Origin: Tyto alba | Lineage: Eukaryota > Chordata > Aves > Strigiformes > Tytonidae | DNA: 64,000 bases | NCBI RefSeq assembly: GCF_018691265.1 | Contig: NW_024881298.1 | Location: forward strand, 62,001-126,000 | Direction: 5' to 3' | Shown: one piece after another, positions 37,268 through 47,579 of the stretch | How the letters are laid out: the number at the start of each line of letters is the position of its first letter | Numbering within the stretch: position 1 is the stretch's first letter | Position numbers and translations under genes: made by a program | Notes under the pieces: generated by a model | Told to the model about the DNA's origin: nothing | The model's input: the letters and a program-made list of their open reading frames with translations, nothing else | Databases searched by the model: none

Positions 37268-38701
37268 CAGAGCTCCCTAAAATACCCCCAGGTAGTCCGT
37301 TAGGGCTCGTGATTCAGCGTTGGGATAGTTCCCCCTCCCGAAGGGAAAAAATCTAAGGAAAAGATGATCCATTATTGTATGGAAGTATGGGGGGGGGGGG
37401 AAGGAGATAAGAAGGGATTTATATTGGCCAGTTTATGGCTCTTTCGAAGATTGGAGATGTCAACAATTCAATATTTAGGTAAATGACAAACAGCCATTTA
37501 ATAAGGAGGAGAGTGAATACGCTTTCTTATGGATTCTAAGTACATCACAAACCTCAAATTTATTTCCGCTAAAGGAAAAGAAAAACAACAAGAAAAATAA
37601 GGATATAGATGACACTCCACCTCCTCCTCCTCCCTATGTTCCCCCTTTTAATCCGCCCCAAGACTCTGGGCGGAATTCTTCTCCCTCCACTCCCCCAGAG
37701 TCCCCGTTAATTAAAAAATTAAATTCTGAGTCTGATGAGGCAGTAATTCCTCCTCCACCTAGGAGGACGACTAGAAGTCAGACTCGGGAAAGCAGAAGGG
37801 AAACATTATTATATCCGTTAAGGGAAACAGCAATGGGAGGACCCCAGCCTGGAGCTGGTTTTGTATCCATCCCACTCAGCTCCGGGGATGTGAGAGAATT
37901 TAAGAAAAAAAATAAATGGGACACTTATTGGAGGACCCTCTAGGGGTGGCAGAATGGTTTGATCAGTTCCTTGGCCCAAATATTTACACCTGGGACGAGA
38001 TGGAATCCATCTCGAGAATCCTGTTTACTAGTGAGGAACGAGGAATGATCAGAACCGCTGGGATGAGACACTGGGACCAAAGACATCAACAAGGACCCGC
38101 TGGGGATACAAAGTGGCCCCCCCAGCGACCTAATTGGGATAATCAAGACCCGGTCCATAGAAATAATATGATCGACCTCCGAGACATGATAATTCAAGGA
38201 ATTAGAGATTCAGTACCAAGGGGGCAGAATATTAATAAGGCCTTCAATGAACAACAAAAGAAGGACGAGACCCCCACTGAATGGTTAGAGCATCTAAGGA
38301 AGGGCTTGCAATTATATTTGGGTCTGGACCCTGATAGTCCGGTGGGTCAGGCCCTACTTAAGACCCAGTTTGTGGTTAAATCCTGGACGGATATAAGAAA
38401 AAAACTAGAGAAAATAGAAGACTGGCAAGACAAAGGGTTAGACAAGTTATTACGAGAAGCTCAGAGGGTGTACGTAAGAAGAGAGGAGGAAAGCCAAAAG
38501 AGGCAGGCCAGAATCCTGATGACAGCCGTGAGAGAAGGACAAAATCATGATAGGAGAAAGGAGAGCCCCCGAAAGAATCCTGTGGGAAATAGGAGACCGG
38601 ACCTGCAGAATATGGAGTGTTTTTACTGTCATAAAAAGGGACATCTAAAGAAAAACTGCAGAAAGAGAATGCAGGATGAGGAGGTCTTTAAGGAAGATTA
38701 G
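37268..38701 (+). pseudogene. gag: ERV-1 gag (matrix part broken, capsid-nucleocapsid ORF largely open)
   Basis: By comparison with ERV-2 gag, the N-terminal part (about 37268-37915) is split by frameshifts and stops, and the expected N-terminal MGQ start is not present in the same form. From 37916 to 38701 one 261-codon frame is open. It contains the gamma-type capsid domain (starting MGHLLEDPLG) and nucleocapsid with a single zinc knuckle CFYCHKKGHLKKNC (CX2CX4HX4C). It ends in a TAG followed by GGAGGTCAGGGG. Confidence 0.88.
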
Positions 38702-38720
38702 GGAGGTCAGGGGCTCCATC
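38699..38720 (+). promoter_or_regulatory. Gag-Pol stop-codon readthrough site
   Basis: The gag terminator TAG is followed directly by GGAGGTCAGGGG, and the protease frame continues in the same frame. Gammaretroviruses use UAG readthrough with a GGAGGUCAGGG start to the downstream pseudoknot region; the match is seen here, and use of the mechanism is inferred from that family. Confidence 0.75.
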
Positions 38721-41700
38721 TGCTGAGGACCTCTAAGACCACGGGGCCCTTGATAAAATTAAAACTGGGACCCCAGCACGAAGTGTTTGAATTTTTGGTA
38801 GATTCGGGCGCTGAAAGATCAACTGTTCAGCGTTTACCATCGGGCTGTACGGAATCAAAGGAAAAATTACAAGTAATTGGAGCAAAAGGTGAACCTTTTA
38901 GAGTTCCATTGGTGAAAGATGTGACAACAGAAACCCCCAATAAATACAGGATAGGAACGTTTTTATTAGTCCCAGAGGCTGAATACAATCTCCTGGGATG
39001 GGACTTAATGGTAAAATTAGGGGTTAACCTGGAAATAGACCAAGAAAAACTAAAGGTGAGGCTCTATGCCTTAACCGCAGAGGATGAAGCGAAAATCAAC
39101 CCAGAAACATGGTATGACTCGGAGTCAGTAGGGAAATTAAATATAAAATCAATAACCATATCTATCAGGGACCCGGACTGGCCAATTACAATGAAACAAT
39201 ACCCCATCTCTAGAGAAGGAAGGGAGGGATTAAAACCAATAATAGAGAGACTTTTAGCTCAAGGTCTCTTAGAACCTTGTATGTCCCCTCACAATACCCC
39301 GATCCTGCCGGTAAGGAAGGCGGACGGGTCCTATCGTCTTATACAGGATTTGAGAGCGGTCAATGAACAAACTATTACTCGTTCCCCTGTAGCAGCCAAC
39401 CCACACACTATCCTTAACCAAGTGAGTCCAGATTACAAATGGTATAGTGTTATAGATTTAAAAGATGCCTTTTGGGCTTGTCCCCTGGAGGAAAAATGTA
39501 GAGATTACTTTGCTTTTGAATAGGAAGACCCTGAGACTCACAGGAAACAACAATTACGCTGGACTGTCTTACCCCAGGGGTTTACAGAATCTCCGAATTT
39601 ATTTGGACAAGCTTTAGAACAACTATTAGAGTCTTACGAATTAAATAAGGAATTGATTCTAATACAGTATGTAGACAATTTACCAGTCGCTGGAAGAACT
39701 CAAGAAGAAGTCAGGAATTAAAGTATCAAATTGTTAAACTTCCTGGGTCTCAAAGGACTAGAAGTCTCCAAGCCTAAATTATAGTTTACTGAAGAAGAAG
39801 TAAAATACCTGGGACATTGGCTTACAAAGGGTTATAAGAAATTGGATCCTGAGAGAGTTAAAGGGATTCTGTCCTTGACAGCACCCACTACTAAAAGACA
39901 AATACAACAGTTATTGGGATTATTAGGGTATTGCCGGCAATGGATAGAAAATTATAGCAGTAAGGTGAAATTCTTATATGAAAAATTAACTAAAAATGGA
40001 CTGGTGAAATGGACCCCTGAGGATGGAGGATGAGGAGCATTGGGAAATTATAAAAAGAGATCTAACAGAAGCACCCGTCCTCAGTTTACCTGACATTCGT
40101 AAACCTTTTCAGCTTTTTATTAATGTAGATAAAGGGACCGCTTATGGAGTTCTGACCCAAGGATGGGCAGGGCAAAGGAAACCTGTGGGGTATTATTCTA
40201 AGATATTAGACCCTGTGAGTCGGGGGTGGCCCACATGTTTACAGGCGATAATGGCTACTGCATTATTAGCAGAAGAGGTTGGGAAAGTTACTCTAGGGGG
40301 TGAATTGAAAGTGTATACTCCACATAACATCCGGGGGGTGTTACAACAACAAGCGGACAAGTGGCTCACAGACAGTCGGTTATTGAAATATAAGGGAATT
40401 TTAATTAACTCCCCTAGGCTACAAATGGAAACAACCTCTATTCAGAATCCAGCCCAATTTTTGTACGGGGAGCCTAAAGAAAATTTAACACATGATTGCC
40501 TCCAATTAATAAGCTTGCAGACAAAAAATAAGAGAAGATCTAGAGGAAGACAAATTAGACGAAGGCAAAAAATTATTTGTAGACGGTTCCTCACGCGTGG
40601 TCAAAGGGCAACAGAAATCAGGATACGCCATCATAGATGGATATACTTTCCAAGTAAAAGAATCAGGGCCATTGAATAAAGCCTGGTCCGCGCAAGCATG
40701 TGAATTATACGCCATTTTGAGAGCGTTAAAGCTCCTGGAAAATAAGATTGGAACCATATATACGGACTCAAAATATGCATTCGGGGTGGTACATACCTTT
40801 GGAAAAATCTGGGAAGAGAGAGGCCTGGTTAATACTCAAGGAAAGGGATTAGTTCATGAGAAATTAATCTTAGAAGTCCTGAAAGCATTAAGAGAACCAT
40901 TGAAGATAGCCGTAGTTCACATCAAAGGACATCAGAAAGGGCTCACCCCCCTGATAAGGGGAAATAATTTGGCTGATGCGGAGGCAAAAGGAGCTGCATT
41001 TTTAGTGGTCCAAACTTTAGAAGAGGAACCAAAATTAGAGAAGTTTAAATCGGATAAAACTTTCACTTCCCAAGAATTGGACAAATTAAAGCAAATCGGG
41101 GCAGGGAGAGATGGCGATAAATGGTTATTGCCTGACGGCCGGGAGATCCTTCCTAAGGGATTAGCCCCGGGGGATATTGAACAAATTACACCGGACCACA
41201 CATTGGGGAACCCAAGCTTTGATAGATCAATTTGAAATAAATTACGCTTGTGTAGGGATATATGGGTTAGGCAAGAAAATTTTAGAGGGGTGTTTAACCT
41301 GCCATAAGGTAAATAAACGACAACTTAGGGAGAGGGTTCATGGAGGCCGGGAGTTAGCTAAAAGACCCTTTGAGAGGATACAAGTAGATTTCACTGAATT
41401 ACCGAAGGCTGGGAGGTATCAGCGTCTGTTAGTTCTGGTTGATCATCTTACCCACTTTGTGGAAGCCTTTCCAGTGGTATGAGCCACTGCAAAAACGGTT
41501 GTTAAAATTCTCCTGGAAGAAATCATTCCAAGATATGGGACAATTGCAGTAATTGATTCAGACCGCGGTCCACATTTTACATCTAAAATAATTAAAGAAA
41601 CAACTGAATTACTTGGTACAAAATGGGAGTATCGTACTCCTTGGCATCCACAGAGTTCTGGAAAGGTGGAAAGAATGAATGGGGAAATAAAGAAACATTT

Positions 41701-42186
41701 AACAAAACTCATGATAGAAACGAAAATGAATTGGGTTAACTGCCTACCCCTAGCTTTGCTGTACATTAGAACTCAGCCACGAACAGACACTGGTACATCC
41801 CCCTTCGAAATGTTATATGGAATGCCATACGATTTCGGCTTACCAGTCGAACACCCTAAGGTTGAAAATAAGATTTTAACAGAATGCATTATGGAACTTA
41901 CCAAGAGGAGGCAGGAGTTAAGAAGGAGGGGTTTAGTGGTGCAACGGCCTCCGCTAGATATTGCAATCCATAAAATGCAACCTGGAGATCAAGTACCTGG
42001 AAGGAGACTTCCCTAACACCTTGTTGGGAAGGGCCTTTTGTTGTTTTGCTCACTACAGATACAGCTGTGCGGACTGCGGAGAAGGGGTGGACACACGCCA
42101 GCAGAATTGAAGGGCCGGTTTCACCAAGAAAGTGGACTGCCACTCCACAGCCCGGGACACTGCGGGTGAAAATAAGCAGGAACTGA
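38702..42186 (+). pseudogene. pol: ERV-1 pro-pol (protease, RT, RNase H, integrase), broken
   Basis: Protease has LVDSGAE near 38800 with catalytic D-S-G. The reverse-transcriptase frame runs to a TAG at 39521-39523, where ERV-2 has TGG. Further in-frame stops lie at 39719-39721 and 39782-39784. The catalytic box reads YVDN (39668-39679) instead of YVDD. The frame shifts by +1 at about 40020-40030 and again at about 40540-40590 around RNase H (conserved TDSKYAFG near 40765). The integrase zinc domain is in the original frame again by 41177 (HRTTHWG, CLTCHK), with a core D (QVDFTELP) and a TGA at 41480-41482. The D/E part (SDRGPHFTS, PQSSGKVER) follows. The C-terminal tail shifts frame near 41995. 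Non-functional. Confidence 0.92.
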
Positions 42187-42190
42187 GTGA

Positions 42191-42718
42191 ATGAGTAACC
42201 CTGACGAGGAGATAAGTGACACTTTAAATAGATTCTTTCAGGTTCTACCAGGAGGGACACTATGGAGAATTCGCTTTGCACCCTGGAGCGTAAAAGAACC
42301 ACTACCTGAACAAACAGGCGGTGCTGGAATATATAGATTGGTGGATACTCTTTGGTATGTTGTATTATGTTGTGAGGTAGAGACTGAGATTCCTGAAACA
42401 CCCCAATTCGGAGATTTGCTGGACATTCCCTGCATCAAGCACCCTGATTCAGAACATTTATGTTGGGTAGTGTGTAAATGCTTTAATTGTAATAAGGAAT
42501 GGTCTTGTATATCATTTAGAAGACAACCATATTGTATGAAGTGTCGCGGCATAATCAACAGGAGTCCAGAAGCCCAGGTGGAAATTTGCAAATTGTTCTG
42601 TGGGTGGGAATTATTAGTGCCTGAACGCTGGGAAATTTACAAAACCGATTGGTATAGAGCATTAGGACTGTGTGTTGCCAAGACTGCAAGTTCACTGCAT
42701 AAATCCCAGACCTATTAG
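42191..42718 (+). CDS. ERV-1 extra ORF: 175-aa cysteine-rich protein with paired CxxC motifs
   Basis: Intact reading frame starting 4-5 bases after the end of the integrase tail and ending before env. It has 13 cysteines. The cluster CWVVCKCFNCNKEWSC followed by YCMKCRG gives two CxxC pairs about 14 residues apart with a Trp between, the geometry of a zinc ribbon. At pattern level it recalls the 3CxxC zinc finger of receptor-transporting proteins, but I cannot confirm homology. There is no signal peptide or membrane segment. It lies in the slot where complex retroviruses carry accessory genes, is not part of pol or env, and has no counterpart at the same place in ERV-2. Function unknown. Confidence 0.6.
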   Translation: MSNPDEEISDTLNRFFQVLPGGTLWRIRFAPWSVKEPLPEQTGGAGIYRLVDTLWYVVLCCEVETEIPETPQFGDLLDIPCIKHPDSEHLCWVVCKCFNCNKEWSCISFRRQPYCMKCRGIINRSPEAQVEICKLFCGWELLVPERWEIYKTDWYRALGLCVAKTASSLHKSQTY

Positions 42719-42729
42719 TAGCTGAACCC

Positions 42730-42864
42730 ATGCTGCTAACAGTGCTCATTGTCATCTTTGGGGTATTGATAGTAGGCATTTTTTTTTTTCTGGTGTACCA
42801 GAGAAAGTGGTGTGGCCGCAGCCCCCTGGAGGTAAGAAAAGAAGAGGGCCCTGAACAAGAGTAA
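42730..42864 (+). CDS. ERV-1 small ORF: 44-aa single-pass membrane peptide
   Basis: Starts 11 nt after the preceding ORF and ends at TAA (42862-42864). An N-terminal hydrophobic segment of about 22 residues (MLLTVLIVIFGVLIVGIFFF then LVY) is followed by a charged tail (QRKWCGRSPLEVRKEEGPEQE, with one cysteine next to the membrane). The layout is that of a small type III or signal-anchored protein. It includes a T9 run that could slip. Function unknown; it is in a different frame from both the Cys-rich ORF and env. Confidence 0.45.
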   Translation: MLLTVLIVIFGVLIVGIFFFLVYQRKWCGRSPLEVRKEEGPEQE

Positions 42865-42977
42865 CTTGGTGCCTGTTCTATTCCCCTGAAGACTATCTAC
42901 TGCTGGCAAGAAGACCTTGAGATCCCGTTGCTCCTTGCAAGGGAGTAGACGAGGAAAAGGCAGAGAGATATTGAATA

Positions 42978-44843
42978 GTGGAGAAAATGGAAACAGGTAT
43001 TCTGTTAATATTGTTATTTGGCCTCACCATCGAGAGTGAATATCATCAGCCTTTCATTTGGACCATCGCTAGATGGGACGATTCTAAAATTCTCAAGATT
43101 AACATTACGACAGGTGCACCCTCCTTTAACATGACCAATTGTGAATTATTAGACTCCACAGTAGGATATGCTGGAAGCACGGAACACTCTGAATGTCACC
43201 CCTCTAGACAATATTCCTGGGGAGCGACAAATTTAAAAGCTACCTACTGGTGTCCCAGTTCAAATCCCGGCAAAAGTTATTGCAACTTCCCTAACCACTA
43301 TTATTGTGCCTATTGGGGTTGTGAAACCATAACCACTGGAGGATGGGAGGCACCTAACAGGGACAAATTTTTGAGTGTTGACTGGTGGCCCAATAATTGT
43401 CAGAAGCCTGCCTATAATCACGGTGGTGGAATAAATCGAGCTGGGACTTGCAAGTCCTTGAGGGTCTCGATATTGCAACACCAAGATCCCGGATGGCTAA
43501 CGGGACGAACCTGGGGAATAAGGTTTTGGGAACCTGGGACCGATAGGGGGGTCCTAATACGTATTCAAAAACATGAGGTTAAAAATTCCCAAGTTATAGG
43601 CCCAAATTGAATTATTAAAGAACAAAAGGGTAAAAGGAAAAAGATAAAAAAGTAGAGACTTCTACAATATCTCAGGGGTCAGATCCAACCAGTACCCTTA
43701 AGATGAACGATGAGCAAAAGGCTGATGTATCCCTTTGGGCTGTAAAGCAGGCAGCCTATCAGGCTTTAAACGCTACAGATCCAAATTTCACTATCTCCTG
43801 TTGGTTATGCTATGACATTAAGCCGCCTTTCTACGAAGGAATAGCTGTCTCCTCTCCTTTCAACACTTCTGATGAGGAGAGCCCCTCCAGATGTAACTGG
43901 AGAGAACGGAAAGCAGGGACCACTCTCCAACAGATCAGAGGGAGTGGTTGGTGCATAGGGAGAGTAACAAATGGGAGAAAGGCCTTATGCACAAACCAGA
44001 GTCAGAACTTTTCGCCCACCACTAAATGGGTATTACCAAGTCCAGGGGCATGGTGGGCTAACACCCTGCCTATCTATCACCACTATTAAACAAAATACCT
44101 CTGAATTCTGTGTTCAAGTCACAGCGGTACCAAGGATTCTCCTATATGGAGAAGAAGCTATGTGCTCACATTGGAGTAACTCAGCACACCGACTCAGCAA
44201 GAGGGAACCTGTATCTGCTATCACTATCACAACCTTGTTAGGATTGGGAATTGCTGGAACCGCTACAGGTGTAACCTCCTTGGTGCAACAACAGGGCCTA
44301 ACTTCTTTCAGAGCTGCAGTAGATGAGGACTTAGCCCACATTAAGAAACCTATATCCTATTTAGAAAAGTCATTGACCTCACTATCTGAGGTAGTTCTAC
44401 AGAATAGGAGAGGATTGGACCTTTTGTTCTTGCAACAAGGAGGACTACGTGCCGCCTTGGGCGAGGAGTGCTGTTTTTATGCCGACCACACTGGAGCTGT
44501 AAGAGATTCATTAGCCAAATTGAGGGAGGGACTAGAGAAAAGAAAGCGAGAACGGGAGGCCCAATCCTCCTGGTACGAATCTTGGTTCAATCAGTCACCA
44601 TGGTTAACTACTTTAATATCCACTCTGGTTGGACCTCTCGTAATGATCTTGATCGCTTTGACAGTTGGGGCATGTATTCTTAATAAGTTTGTAGCCTTTG
44701 TTAAAAATAGATTAGAGAAGGTACAACTGATGGTGGTGAGACAATCTGAAATAGAGATGAAAACAATATTAGATGAAAATCCTGCATTAGAAGCAGCTCG
44801 TGATGTATTAGCGAAGTTGCATCAGCAAATTAAGGGTAAATAG
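42978..44843 (+). pseudogene. env: ERV-1 env (gamma-type surface and transmembrane subunits), broken
   Basis: The surface subunit starts with a signal peptide (METGILLILLFGLTIES) and runs to a TGA at 43608-43610. The next piece, 43703-44089, is in another frame and contains SCWLCYD, the CWLC isomerase-type motif of gamma envelopes. The transmembrane subunit is open to 44843. It has an apparent cleavage region SKRE near 44200, a hydrophobic fusion peptide ([14 protein letters not shown]), the conserved [16 protein letters not shown] block, and a membrane anchor near 44615-44690. The expected first cysteine of the CX6CC motif is Arg (CGT at 44448-44450), so the intersubunit disulfide motif is incomplete. 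Non-functional as it stands. Confidence 0.9.
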
Positions 44844-44857
44844 AAAAGGGCAGGAGT
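44842..44857 (+). other. ERV-1 polypurine tract
   Basis: AGAAAAGGGCAGGAG directly before the 3' LTR, the expected plus-strand primer position. It overlaps the env stop region by only a base or two. Confidence 0.75.
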
Positions 44858-45430
44858 TGTTATACATGGTTAAAAGATAATTTGCTGAATGTTAAGAATT
44901 TAACCTTTGAATTTCTTGCTTTGCTTAGGGAGCTTAATAGGAAAGTATTAAGTAGTCAGACAAGAACCTACGGTTGGGGGCCCCTGCACAGGATGTTGAA
45001 ACCAGACGGTTACATCCCGTCTGAGAAGGGAACAAAGCATGGCTTCTGTAACATTGATATATGAGTAAACATTAAAGAAACCACAAGGTTATGTTTCTAT
45101 AGCAACATATCTCGAGTAAGACCCTGGGTAACCAAAAGCATGGGAAGCAGCTTGTGTTAACGAAATTTGTAGCTAACTGCTTTGTTAAGATTATATGAAG
45201 CGAGGAGAAGAAAGAGGAAGATAAGATCGCAGAAGAAGCCGGGAGGCGTGCCGAAGGTGTTGAAACCAGCAGCTGTGTGGATAAAAAGGGGGGTTTTAAC
45301 TTAAACAATTTGGTGAGCCTGGACGGAGCTGCGACTCCTCGGCCACCCCAGCGCTGCATTTGCTCTCTTACCTTCATAAAGATTCATTAATCCATATTTG
45401 GGCGTGATTTGCCTTAATCTACCTATAACA
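44858..45430 (+). repeat. ERV-1 3' LTR (573 bp)
   Basis: Begins TGTTATACATGG and ends CTACCTATAACA. Compared with 36303-36854 I count about nine substitutions over about 535 aligned bases (about 1.7%), plus an approximately 38-bp segment near 45227 missing from the 5' copy and about 15 bp missing here. Confidence 0.93.
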
Positions 45431-45532
45431 CCTATTCTAAAATTGGACTTCAGTCAATTATATCAACTGGGCAACCCCAACTTGCTCTCCAAGTGGTTTC
45501 CTGAATTGTTGTTCCTCGGGGGACGCCCCACA
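45431..45532 (+). repeat. ERV-2 5' LTR remnant (right end only)
   Basis: The first 35 bases (CCTATTCTAAAATTGGACTT to ATATCA) match the end of the 3' LTR at 54806-54840. Sequence continues to CCCCACA at 45532, then a 5-nt spacer and TGG, the same geometry as the ERV-1 LTR end and primer site, so I take 45532 as the LTR end. An alternative is an LTR ending at 45465. Confidence 0.55.
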
Positions 45533-46094
45533 AATTGTGGCTCGAGGAGCAGCAGTGCGGGTTAATCTCTGGGGATCAACGAGCGAAAAGAGGGGCAATA
45601 ACCAAAGGAATCGGAGCTCCAAGGGAAAGACCGCAGTGTAAATTACCCGTCATTCCGGTGCACGAAGATCGGAGCGAAGACGATGGAGTCGTGAGTATAA
45701 GGGCTGCCGTTCGGTTGGGTGGGATTCGGTTGCTTGGGCGTGAGAGTGTGATTGAGACGGAACCTCACCCTGGAAACAAAAATAGTTTCGGAGCCAGGAT
45801 TTGAGTTCCGAAGCGGGTGCGGAGGTCTGCTAACCACGGTTCCAAACTCCCGCAGGGGATTCGGCCGGTGAAGGACCGAAGCGGATCCTATAGGACTCGT
45901 GGGTGGGAGCGTGGGTCCTAGGGGTACGTGGGTGGGTGAAGGGTTCAACCCCCCCGCAAGACACTCTTACCGGTAACCAAGGACAAGAGGAATTGCCACA
46001 GAATTCCCAAGGGATACGTGGGTGGGTGAGGGATTCAACTCCCTGGATCCAACCCCCTACAAGGGCGATAGGAGTTGCCACAAAATTCCTAAGA
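45533..46094 (+). other. ERV-2 primer site region and 5' leader
   Basis: TGGCTCGAGGAGCAGCAG at 45538-45555 sits where a primer-binding site is expected; I cannot assign the tRNA. The leader contains imperfect duplications of TACGTGGGTGGGTGA with GGGTTCAACCC (45910-45950 and 46015-46050). Confidence 0.5.
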
Positions 46095-47432
46095 ATGGGC
46101 CAAAATAAGTCAAAATCTGAAAAGGGGTCAAAATCTGAAAAGGGAAGAAAGGAGGAAAAAGAATTGCCAGATATCCCCCCAGACAGTCCCCTTGGGACAA
46201 TGCTTAAGCACTGGGGTTCCTGGCCATCTCAGAACGGGAAAACTAAGGAAAAGATGGTCCATTACTGTATGGAAGTATGGACAAAAGAGGAAATTCGGCC
46301 CGGTCACCTATATTGGCCGATATTTGGATCTTTTGATGATTGGATCTGTCAGGCATTGAATCTATATGTGAATAGTAAAGAACCCTTTAGTCAGGAAGAG
46401 AGTGAATATGCTGCACTGTGGAAAGGCTCAGAAACTGGAAGATCGCTTTCGTTATTTCCTTTGAAAGAAAAGAAAGAAAAGGAAACAGAAGAAATAGAAA
46501 CTAAACCAAACGCGTTATCATGGGAGCCATTAGATAATTTACCCCCACCTTATATAAGGCAGAACGCGGAAGGCCGTCAGGAGAGAATAAATCCCCAACT
46601 GCCTCCTGACCCCTCTCCGTTGGCTCCCCCACCCTCTCCTCCTTCTAGTCACACCAGGAGCAAAACAGTACAGAGAGAGAGGGATAAAATTCATGAAAAA
46701 GAAGAAGCAGTGACCCTAGCCCCGCTTCAAGAGGTACCGATGGGAGGGGACATAGGAGGAATTGGATTTGTAACAGTACCTTTAAATACAGGTGATGTGA
46801 GACTCTTTAAAAAGGAAATGGGTCATTTACTAGACGATCCTTTGGGAGCCTCTGAACGATTAGATCAGTTCCTAGGTCCTCATACCTACACCCAGGAGGA
46901 AATGCAGTCTATCTTAGGAATATTATTTACGGCCGAAGAAAGATCTATGATTAGACAAGCGGGAATGTGGATGTGGGAGAGAAGGCACCAACAGGGCCCT
47001 CCTGGAGAACAAAAATGGCCTAACCAGAACCCAAACTGGAATAACCAAAATGCCCGTGATAGGCAAAATATTAACAAGGCTTTTAGCGAATATCAGGGGA
47101 GGGACGAGTCTCCTGCGGACTGGCTAGAGAGGTTGCAAAAAAATTTACAGATGTATTCTGGGGTGGACCCAGCCTCTCCGGTCGGAGAAGCGTTATTAAA
47201 ACCCCAATTTGTAGCCAGATCCTGGGGAGATATAAGAAAGAAACTGGAGAAGTTGGATGATTGGCAAGATCGAGGACTGCAGGAATTGTTGAGGGAAGCT
47301 CAGAAAGTGTATGTGCGGAGAGATGAGGAGAAGCAGAAAGAGAAAGCAAAACTATTTGTAGCGGCGGTCCGGGAAATTCTGCAAAAGGAACAACAGAGAA
47401 CGATCTCAAAAAACTCCCAGATCGGAAGGTAA
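46095..47432 (+). pseudogene. gag: ERV-2 gag (matrix-capsid open; nucleocapsid frameshifted)
   Basis: Start chosen at 46095, where the protein begins MGQNKSK, a typical N-myristoylation context; the frame is open further upstream only by chance through the leader. Order: matrix (DSPLGTMLKHW, VHYCMEVW), a proline-rich region with PPPY-type late motif (LPPPYI near 46541), capsid (VTVPLNTGDV, MGHLLDDPLG), and a Lys/Glu-rich C-terminus. It terminates at TAA-type stop 47430-47432 before the nucleocapsid. The zinc knuckle CYYCRRKGHIQRHC lies in the +1 frame at 47494-47535, ending at TAA 47566-47568, so one frameshift separates capsid from nucleocapsid. Confidence 0.88.
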
Positions 47433-47568
47433 AAGAGGGCAGTCAATGATCCCGAGGGAGAGGAATAGGGGTTCTCCTCGGGGAATACCTGAATGTTATT
47501 ATTGTAGGCGGAAGGGACATATCCAAAGGCATTGTTGGAAGCGAATGAAAGATGAAGAGATGTTTTAA
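47433..47568 (+). pseudogene. gag: ERV-2 nucleocapsid fragment with CCHC knuckle
   Basis: Frame +1 relative to the upstream gag. CX2CX4HX4C at 47494-47535, then a Lys/Arg tail. Just downstream, TAGGGGTGTCAGGGGC at 47579-47594 is a mutated version of the ERV-1 readthrough context. Confidence 0.8.
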
Positions 47569-47579
47569 GAATGAAGAAT

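Larger units (their letters stand above)
36303..45430 (+). mobile_element. ERV-1: two-LTR class I (gamma-like) endogenous retrovirus
   Basis: A 9.1 kb provirus with the layout 5' LTR, tRNA-His-like primer-binding site, gag, pro-pol in the gag frame across a stop codon, two extra small ORFs, env, polypurine tract and 3' LTR. Gag has one CCHC knuckle and the gag stop is followed by GGAGGTCAGGGG; the env has a CWLC motif and a gamma-type transmembrane subunit, all class I features. gag, pol and env each carry stops or frameshifts, so it is not replication-competent as it stands. The LTRs differ by about nine substitutions plus two larger indels. The left flank (host minisatellite) and right flank (ERV-2 LTR) show no target-site duplication. 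Confidence 0.93.

Noticed and set aside
36725..37356. Minus- and plus-strand short frames over the ERV-1 LTR/leader
   Set aside because: They fall across the LTR end, primer site and leader, with no similarity to retroviral or host proteins that I recognise.
45903..46094. Upstream methionine at 45903 as the ERV-2 gag start
   Set aside because: The stretch is leader sequence with internal duplications; the MGQ myristoylation start at 46095 fits Gag and the ERV layout.
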